This document shows, one piece after another, positions 38,001 through 45,962 of a stretch of DNA of 45,962 nucleotides. The notes beneath the pieces were generated by a model. The model saw nothing but the letters and a program-made list of their open reading frames with translations, did no database searches and had not been told where the DNA came from. The position numbers and the translations under genes are program-made. Numbering within the stretch: position 1 is the first letter of the stretch; each line of letters begins with the position of its first letter. Source of the stretch: Neelides folsomi (taxonomy: Eukaryota; Arthropoda; Collembola; Neelipleona; Neelidae); assembly GCA_034687125.1 (NCBI GenBank), contig JAQGBZ010000457.1, positions 1 through 45,962 of the forward strand, written 5' to 3'.

Positions 38001-41000
38001 ACATTTTTATTGTGATGAAGCTGAAGTCGTCGTGGTCGAGTATTTGGTAAGATCTCTCGGTGACCAACATTTAGATCTTATAGTCGGGGTTTTATTAACA
38101 TGCATAAAATTATGCTTCCTTCCTGACCCTTCCTTCGTTTCTCCAATCAAGATTTGGCCTTTTGAGAAAATCGCATGTGATGTGATATAATGAGAGAGAT
38201 ATGGGAAGAATTGGAGAAAGAATCCCGTCGGTCGTTGAAGTCTATTCATCTCTCGATATAATCCTTGTCATCACCTACACAAGTTAACAGTCTTTGAACG
38301 GCCGAGGAACGAGTACGAATGAGTCCAAGCAAATAAGGAACCAGAAAATTATTTAAAAACCAAATCATATTTATTACAAGGAGTCTTTGAGAATTAAAAT
38401 CAGGAAATTTGGCTCATCTTTATTCAGATTACTAATTGTCATTCAAAGGGAGTAACGGGATTAAGAACACTCAAGACGTGAAAGCAGGTTTATGTTGACA
38501 TTTGACAATGTAAGTAAATAATTTTTTATCCAATCACTAAAAACAATTGAATTGTCAGTTGCGTTGCCACTTAATTAAACCAGATACGCACACTAAACGA
38601 ACATTTTTCTTTTAATCTTTTTGTCTTATTCAATCACTCAACATTCAACTGTCAATTTGACAAATCACGTCAGCACCTTGTCTCATATTCGGCGTGTTTA
38701 GTGATTATTGGCTTGTCCTATGACAAAATGACAATGCTCGTTTTTGTAGATTTAAGGAAATGGGACCATTTAAAACAACTAATGTCATTTAATTTGTTGT
38801 AAGTAATTACTAATAAACAACTATCTATATTAAAACAACAGAACTTTATTTGCGATTAAGCACAGAAAAAAACTTAATTGGGACAAATGATTTTATTTAA
38901 TTTAGTAAGCCATTTTGATTAAACCAAGCAGGATTATTTATTGTTATTGGTTTGCTTACAAATTGTTTATAATTTTCACTTTGGTGTCTCACGTGCAATA
39001 CAATCAAATGACGACGACAGATCAGATAGTGTATTTTGCATTTTAATTATTTAAAATCCACTTCAAATTCACGACAGATTCATGAACATTTATCATGTTA
39101 AAGAACAATTAACAGTCAAGGCAAAATTTACAATTTGGTTTATCAAATCAGGATTCAAGCTCCCGAAGAGATATTTTTGTATTCTCATTCCAAATTCTTC
39201 CTTTTCTCAATGTCAGACAACTACCTAAATTGCATTCAACATTTTCTGTTTGTATTTCTTAGGGTGCATATATCAATTACTCGTGTTTGTACATTTGCGT
39301 TTTATTTGTGTGCAAATGCAAACTTCTTGTGTTTTATTTAACAAACCTCCAACTGCACATTTACAGGTATTCTATGACCATGACAAATATTTATAAGGTA
39401 TAATGTATGCACATATGTATTATTTTTACTATTATTATTCGTTGCAACTAGCAAATGATTTGCACGTCATTTGTCAAAAATGTGTCAAATCTGAACCTTC
39501 CCAACTTTTACATAAATACAATACTGTATATAAAATATTTTAAGAAACAAATGTTGCGAATGTTAGTTAGTAATTGTAAAAAACAATTAAGGAGTTTGAT
39601 GTAAAGATACATATTAAATATACTGAATGGTATAATGCACTTAATAAGAATAATTGGAAGACAAGACGACAAATCTTTGTGGCTATAAAAGACAATTTTA
39701 TTAGGAGATGTAGAGATGCTATCACGTAGCCGAGAAATAAAATAATTTATAATAAAATTATGCGATAATAAGCATGCATATTACAGATATATAAATACTT
39801 AATATAAAAGAGATATTTAAACACCATTGAGTATATAGTATATTTACATACATACTTATATGGTATAATATACCATAAATAAAAGTTGAACTGACCAGAC
39901 AAAGGAAATAAATATATTGTAATCATGCTGGGGGTCATTTGAAGAAAGTGTATTGAATAAAACTGGATATCTATTTGATATTAAAAGTAGGAAATATAAT
40001 TTACATTTGAACTTCATAAAAATTTATTCTGTCTGGTAAGGTTGAAAAGTTCAGCGACATATAATCCAAAAGTGTATTTAACAGCTTGGCATTTTTGTTG
40101 CCCCTCGGTAACTTTAAACTTTATTTATTAAGTCTGGTGATTATTACAGGAGTTATCCTTTTTCATATTCTTTTTATTAGAAATTAAATGAATTAACAAT
40201 TAGAATCTTCTTTAATTACAAGTAAAGTAGGAAATGTTTTATTAATTTTATTCCTAGTGCCACTTTGATATTATCATGTTAGTTTCAAAGTTGATTTGGA
40301 TTTTTTACGGGGAGTGTTTTGTCAATTTTAGTTTTATTTATCATAAATTCATTTACATATTATAACGTGTATTTAAATTTTCAACATTGGGTTGACTTTA
40401 TCAATTGATTACTATTGGGTCTATTCATAAAACATTTTACTTTCTTTTTTGCATCACCTTGATTCGAAAAAATCGGATGGCCATGAACTTTGAACTTGAA
40501 TTCCTTATTGAATCTATAAAAATTATTAAAAATTAATCAAATTGTTTTTGTGAGGAATTTCTTTTTGTGACTTTTGAAAGGATCTTTAGCGATGACAGTG
40601 ATGGATCAAAAAGTTGAAAACAAGTTTAAGCTTTTGTGATTTCTGATTTCTCCTTTTCTATAAAATATATACGCATTTGGCCTCATTTAAGTTAAAAAAA
40701 GCTCAAAATGTGCATACAATTTTCAATATTAATTATCTCGCACAAATTTCACCTGAAATATAGTAATTAATGTTTTTACAAACTTGAACATGAAATTTGA
40801 CAAAATGAAAAAATTTCATTCATGTGTAATGTAGACATTGCATGTCCATTTTAATTTTTCCAGTTATTTCGTTTTTGAACCATATATGAAAAATAGTTCG
40901 TCTCAAATTTCTTTTCGCAATCTTCTCTTATAAATTTACATAAAATTCAATGTTTCACTACTTGTACTCAATTAAAAATTAATGATAGATCGGAAAATGA

Positions 41001-42719
41001 ATTTAAAAAAATCATTATTTGCATTTGAAAAGACGCAATCTTCACGAAGTGTAGTTTACACACATCTTTACGAATCGCTTACAAGTTGCACATGTAAAAT
41101 ACGATGTAAATGAATAAACTAACACCGTCCGTGTGAACGGCAGCATCTTTGAGATTTCTTTATTTCTGCACGCAAAATAAAATTTGTTCAATATGAAAGG
41201 AAAATGAACAAAAAAGTAAAAAGCGCTTGAAGTAAAAGTGGGGAAATGAGATCAAACACATTTGCATATTTGGATCGCGCCTCACGAACAGCTATCAATT
41301 ATTGGAACATAGATTTTTCCCAAAACTATCAAACATTTGATTCCCTAATGTAGATCAAATTGAAGAGAGTGAATGGTGAAAAATTAATAATTCTCCAAGC
41401 CTCTCCACTAGGAATAAAAAAACCTCAATTGATCCATTATGCTCTAGGGATGAGTGGGACAGGAGCTATGTAGTTAAATCCCAACAATCCTCACGAACAA
41501 TCTCTCACATATGTAAAAAGCACGTTGAGAACAAATCTAATTTATTGTTCATCCCCCCACAATTGGCTTTTATTTTTTACCAATTGAGGCATGGTTTTCT
41601 TAAGTGAAAACATGAAATAAAATCCCTTAGGAAAAAGAAGATCAGCGTTTATTCATATTGGGAGTGTAAAAACTAAATGCTTTCTCGTACCTCAACGAGG
41701 TCGAAATTTGCCACGAAGCGAAAGTTCATAAAGTCATGAATATGATTCGAATAATAAATGCATCCATTAGGCAGGACTTGTTTCCAACATTGAACCGCCG
41801 TCAACCCATTCACATTCTCAATAATTTTTTTACCGCACCGCACACACTAATTCAAATCCTTACACACAGGAAAGACGTAAAATTGGGAATACACACACTT
41901 TGAGAGCAGAGATGAGTTCCTTGCATAAAAGAGTTGTTTGTTGAGCCGCCCTTATACACAGGAGCCCACATTCGCCATTTACACACTGTCATATGGTATA
42001 ATATGTTTTAAAGAAGAAGTTCATTCTTTCGAGCACATCCATGTAAACACGTCTTGGCCTTTGGGTTGATTATAAGTATGAGAGAGAAACTGGGGCTCGT
42101 GAAAAGTAATGCCTTTTGAATAGGGAGAAGGGAGAGGCGAAATTTCCTCACCCTTTTTTAAAAGAGGAAGGATGGAGAGATGCAGAGGCCCAAGAGCTTC
42201 TTAATCTTCGTCTTACAACCAAACCTCCTTCAGTTACTCATTCACCCTTTGAGTGGAAACAATCTCTATTATCGTTCCAACATCCCCTCACTTCTTCAGA
42301 CATTTACCCAAACACCGGGATGGCTAGTTTATAAGTTGCTCCCTAACCAATCCCATCAGTCAGTTAGACATGATCATTTGTCACCTCAACATCTTTCCCT
42401 TCAAATCAGCCCAAGATTGTTCTAATTGAGAAACTGTCAAATCTACGTTGATTTCCCCAGCCTTCATCTCCTTCTTTTTCCTGTCCTTCTTCCTCCTCTG
42501 AACTTTTCTCATTCTCTCTGTTATAAGATCTACATCAATCTTTTTTCTCTTTATTCCCTGGTTTTAGAACTTGACTTCCAACTTGGGACACGGTCAGAGA
42601 AGAAGAAAGGCCAAGTATTGAATATTTTTTCTATCATTATGGTTCCTTTCCCACGGAATGATCATTGAGAAGTTGGAGTTAATCGAAACGACTCTTTACT
42701 TCTTTCAATCTTCGACAAA
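35066..42719. other. Gene desert between OTUD5 and the Osiris-like gene
   Basis: About 7.6 kb with no supportable exon. Most is AT-rich DNA with short TATATA/TACATA runs and a small ATT repeat near 37252-37265. GC-richer islands occur at about 37020-37240, 38010-38330 and 41040-42720. The last runs into the Osiris-like gene and probably includes its promoter and 5' untranslated region, with a TATAAGA at about 42520. A small inverted repeat, TATGGTATA-A-TATACCATA, lies near 39860. Confidence 0.5.
35417..35422 (+). terminator. Candidate polyadenylation signal of OTUD5
   Basis: AATAAA about 350 bp after the OTUD5 stop codon, followed within about 30-60 bases by T- and GT-rich sequence. It is plausible but one of several candidates in AT-rich DNA. 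Confidence 0.35.
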
Positions 42720-43299
42720 ATGTTGACCAACACGAAGAGAGTGTTCGGGCCATGGAGCGTCGTTTGCTTCTTGGTGCTTTTGGGGTGTTTGGCTGGTGAA
42801 GCAGAAAGTGGTGAAGAGTGCAAAGGATCTGAGTGTTCGGCCAATTCCCCCTTTTTGTCCTCTGACCTCGACTCGCTTGAGACCCTGGCAAAGAAAAAGT
42901 CCAAAGCGTGTGATGGAGACAAAATGAAGAGTTTCAAATGCCAAAAGGCCAAGATGACTTGGTGGCTTGTGAGCCAACTTGAGAAGAACGAGACCCGGGT
43001 TAACGACTACGTCGATCTCGTGAAGAGAAGCTCAATTGGCTATTTAGACTTACAGCCGGAGTCTTGGCCGGAGAAACTCGTGTACAAAGCCGTGACGACT
43101 TGGGGCGATGCCGTCGACGCCCTTTTATTCTTCAAGCTCAAGAAGTTCACCAAGTCGAATGACTTGAAATTGAAACTCCCGCATGTTGGAGAACTCACTC
43201 TTGCACCAAGGAGTCATCCTGACGAGGAGTCGGGGAGGACGCTCTTCGACCCGGGATTCAATTTGAAAATGAAGCTGCCATTCTTCCGCGATGAGCTCA
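42720..43299 (+). CDS. Osiris-like (DUF1676) secreted protein, first coding exon, partial
   Basis: This exon encodes about 193 residues and ends at a good donor (CTCAGTAAG); reading through would hit a stop at 43344-43346. The start ATG has a favourable CAAA context. A signal peptide is clear: a basic start, then WSVVCFLVLLGCLAGEA, with cleavage likely near residue 26. The order of features fits the Osiris/DUF1676 family: a two-cysteine region (KACDGDKMKSFKC) followed by KxK, a linker ending YVDLVKRS, then a helical DALLFFKLKKF leading to LKLKLP. An E-E-SGR segment and an LKMKLP repeat come before the splice. Osiris proteins act in the secretory or endosomal system of cuticle-forming insect epithelia. 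The hydrophobic segment and tail expected next were not found before the window ends, so the gene should continue to the right across an intron longer than 2.6 kb. The exon is much more GC-rich than its surroundings. Confidence 0.65.
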
Positions 43300-45887
43300 G
43301 TAAGCCTTTTAAACTTATTTTTAAAAACTCACGTTCCATATTCTGACCTAAACGTCACTACCATAACATACATAAATTGCCTTTAGGAAATATTGAGTAG
43401 CATTGACATTAAATATACAAATATTTGTCGATAATATATGCTCTGTAATTTGCTATATAAGAAACCTCAAAACCAGTGAAGAGACAATGCCATTAAAATT
43501 TTAGATTATGCCCTCGTTTCTTGATTAAGAATTGGGTGAGAAAGAGATGATTTTTCTGTTTGTATTCTTAGAGGCATATTGTCCAGGTTGATTAAAAAAC
43601 CCTCCTTTGGGCTCAAACAGCAAACATGATTTTGAATGGTAAAAAGAGTCCTCATTGGACCTCACCTTGTTTTATTTGATACATCAATTAGATCAAGTTC
43701 GCCGAGGTTGAGTTCTCTTGTGTTGCGAAGGAGGCAGTAGCCCATTGTTTATGTTCTATATATCCCCCCCTTGCGAAGCGATTTGCATCCTCCGTCGAAT
43801 ACATTATTTAATGCATTATGGCTACAGAAGCTATGCCGTAATGAGATGAGGAAAAGATAAAACCCCTGCTCCGAATCTTCTTAATATATCAATATGCGGA
43901 AATGTGGAGCAGCTCCACTTTAAAGAATAATAAAATGAAAATATTATTATATCTTTCCATGTGGGAATCTGAGTCTTGAATCTCAGTCGAATTCTCCTTA
44001 AAACTTCATCAGTGAGTGAGTCGGAATGTTTCAAAGGGGTTTTATAATTATAGACCTTCTTACACTCACCTGATGCCAGCAAATCTAAACACGGAATGAT
44101 CTTCATTCCCTCCAAGTTGCTTGAACCTTCAAGGGAATCTCTCACCTACATCTCATTGGAAAAATGCAATTTGGAGGATATTACCTTACTGATTATTTTA
44201 GGATTTCATACAAAATATATATTCTAAATATAAATAAATGTACTTACTTACATATCCTATGTAATTCTTTATTAGCTATTGTTATTGAAAAGAATATTAA
44301 TATAGTGGTAATTAATACAATAAGTAAATCATGCACTTGCAATTACATAGATATTAATATTTAATTTTTATTGCCAATTGTCAAACAAATTTTATCACAC
44401 ATTTATTATTTACCTATTTTAAAAAATGGCGTTTTGAGTAGTCATTATTCAGCTAGTTAAAAATAATACGAAATTCACTTTTAGTAGGTTGAATGTTTTC
44501 TATGAGGCAGTTGGATATTTTTCTTTAATAAAATCCGTCTAATGATGATACATAATATGTACTTAATGTTAGTATAACCTGACCTATTGTACGTGTTTGT
44601 ACGCACCAAAACTTTTCAACATTTCAACTAACAATAAGAATATAAATATAATTTAATAAAAGTTAACATGAATCATGCCTACATATGTCAGTATTCTTCC
44701 ATTTCTCTAATTTGCCTTTCTTTTGAAACAATTAAAAAAGGCAGTTTTCCCCCGGCCATTACTTCGCATAATTATGAAGTGAATTCACCCTACTCTCAAG
44801 GTTTTGCACGAAAAATAAATTTTTAGCATATAATGTATTCCTTATATTGTATTATATAGGTTAGGTTTTGTTTTGAATATATAATAGAGTATGTTACATA
44901 TATTCCAACTAAAAGGATCATCACATTCTTTAAAAAATCTGTTAATTAAGTTCAGATGTGGACATAACTCATACCTTAAATGATGTCTTTTCTCATTGTC
45001 CATTTCCACGGTTTATTCAGAAAATTGTAGAGAAAAGATTTTTTTACTTTTTTCCCAGCTCCATTAGGAAAATGGGAATATGTTTCCTTCAAATATCTAT
45101 CCGTGTATTATATATTAGTTGTAATTGTTATTAAGAGGCTATAGTAACCAATAAGACAACCTCATTCCATGTTAAATCTTTTCAATAGTTGGGAAGTGTC
45201 ATTGATTCGGACATTAAGAAGAAACCTATGTTCTCGTGGTTTACACTCACTTTGTGGAAGATCATTAAAGATTCCTTTGATTCAACTTAAAATATCAATT
45301 GCCAATTATGATTCTTCCAACTCTACAGTAAGGGCCTATGTCTGGAGGTCTGGACTGAAATGAATTTACATTTATTTGCTGTACATTTATTTGGTGCCTG
45401 TTTGGCAGGGTCTTTGAAACAAAGAATTACATATAGTTGACCTTACACTCGAAAACATGCAAGTGTCAGTTGGAAAGAAATAAATAATGATAGAAACAAT
45501 GTTGTAAAGACCCAGGGAGCCGGCTTCTTGACATATGGAATAAACGCAAGCTATTCCACTTTTTATGATCAAATCGTCATCATAATGAACCTTGTGAAGA
45601 GAAGAAACTTGAGTTCTTACAACCCGTGTTTTATTTTATTAAGGTTCATCCTTTTAAAAATTCTTCAGGATCTTCACATCTCATAAACTCATAACATTCA
45701 AGATTCAACTAGGAAAAATTTTTGTAGTTGAACAACTAAAATTGGCCTTATATTTTTAATCTCTTTCAAATCTTGTTTATGAAATAACCCAAACATAATT
45801 GGTATTTCCCATTAACATTTCTCTGCACAATATAAAAATATAATCAAGAAGAAAATAAATAATTGACCTATAAGTTTTATTTCCTAT
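43300..45887. other. Likely first intron of the Osiris-like gene
   Basis: If the Osiris-like gene continues rightward, this entire stretch is intron. It is AT-rich apart from a more complex patch at about 43980-44150. That patch contains an exon-like segment on the opposite strand, described separately. I found no plus-strand exon that continues the Osiris reading frame with a hydrophobic segment. Confidence 0.4.
44070..44145 (-). other. Possible isolated minus-strand coding exon
   Basis: This 76-base segment on the minus strand lies between an acceptor-like ATGTAG and a near-perfect donor CAG|GTGAGTG. Only one frame is open across it. It would encode about 25 residues ending IIPCLDLLAS. Base composition is more balanced than the flanks. 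No neighbouring exon could be found, so it may be chance, or part of a gene extending beyond the right edge. Confidence 0.22.
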
Positions 45888-45962
45888 CTACAGGATGATT
45901 CGTTAACGTTTGAACAGATGATTTACTAAATAATTTTAATGTGCAAACCCTCCATGTTTTCT
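45888..45962 (-). repeat. Right arm of the perfect 75-bp terminal inverted repeat
   Basis: This is the exact reverse complement of positions 3-77, ending at the very last base of the window. The sequence just inside the repeat is unrelated on the two sides, so the duplicated unit visible here is 75 bp. Confidence 0.97.

Noticed and set aside
38015..38046. A short ATG-plus-donor segment that could be a first exon
   Set aside because: Ten codons before a GTAAGA donor is too little evidence, and no partner exon was found.
42662..42977. Overlapping minus-strand frames of 70-96 codons
   Set aside because: They are antisense shadows of the GC-rich Osiris-like exon and show no independent features.
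45169..45363. A 64-codon plus-strand frame near the right end
   Set aside because: It does not continue the Osiris-like frame, has no hydrophobic segment and matches no family I know.
1..45962. A giant transposon or viral element bounded by the 75-bp inverted repeats
   Set aside because: No transposase, integrase, polymerase, capsid or protease of a mobile element is visible. The cargo is ordinary intron-bearing host genes in several orientations.

Overview
This is a piece of nuclear DNA from an animal, most likely an arthropod and probably a hexapod. It is strongly AT-rich. Its genes are split by introns with GT-AG borders; about half of those introns are only 60-130 bp long. It contains no operons, ribosome binding sites, rRNA, tRNA or CRISPR. 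The arthropod call rests mainly on an Osiris/DUF1676-like secreted protein at the right edge, a family described from insects. A ten-cysteine GPI-anchored Ly6 protein and ordinary animal housekeeping genes fit the same picture. The exact species cannot be read from the sequence.

Layout, left to right: (1) 369-4130, minus strand, an 11-exon RING-finger gene matching RNF10. (2) 4976-10346, plus strand, a 19-exon O-GlcNAcase gene (OGA/MGEA5), transcribed divergently from RNF10 across an 845-bp shared upstream region. (3) 10347-18797, a gene-poor 8.4 kb that may hold a distant promoter. (4) 18805-21887, plus strand, a four-exon GPI-anchored Ly6/uPAR-type protein. (5) 24529-28085, minus strand, an eight-exon imidazolonepropionase (AMDHD1/HutI type). 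(6) 29792-30287, minus strand, a small three-exon gene for an 81-residue protein that I do not recognise. (7) 32418-35065, plus strand, a ten-exon OTUD5-type deubiquitinase containing one apparent GC-AG intron. (8) 35066-42719, a 7.6-kb gene desert. (9) 42720-43299, plus strand, the first coding exon of an Osiris-like gene whose remainder lies beyond the window.

The genes do not form one pathway. OGA removes O-GlcNAc, RNF10 and OTUD5 add and remove ubiquitin, AMDHD1 degrades histidine, and the Ly6 and Osiris-like proteins are secretory-pathway products. All six complete gene models join in frame from start to stop, and five of them keep the residues expected for activity or folding, so this looks like active host chromosome rather than a mobile element.

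The main structural oddity is a perfect 75-bp inverted repeat at the two extreme ends (3-77 and 45888-45962). Because the interior is intron-bearing host genes, I read it as a dispersed repeat or assembly-graph boundary where a contig stopped, not as the termini of a giant transposon. I found no convincing new multi-gene system. The items most worth a second look are the terminal repeat, the unrecognised small gene, the GC-AG intron, a self-complementary AACGTT cluster near 22.1 kb, and a nuclear-receptor half-site cluster upstream of the OTUD5 gene.
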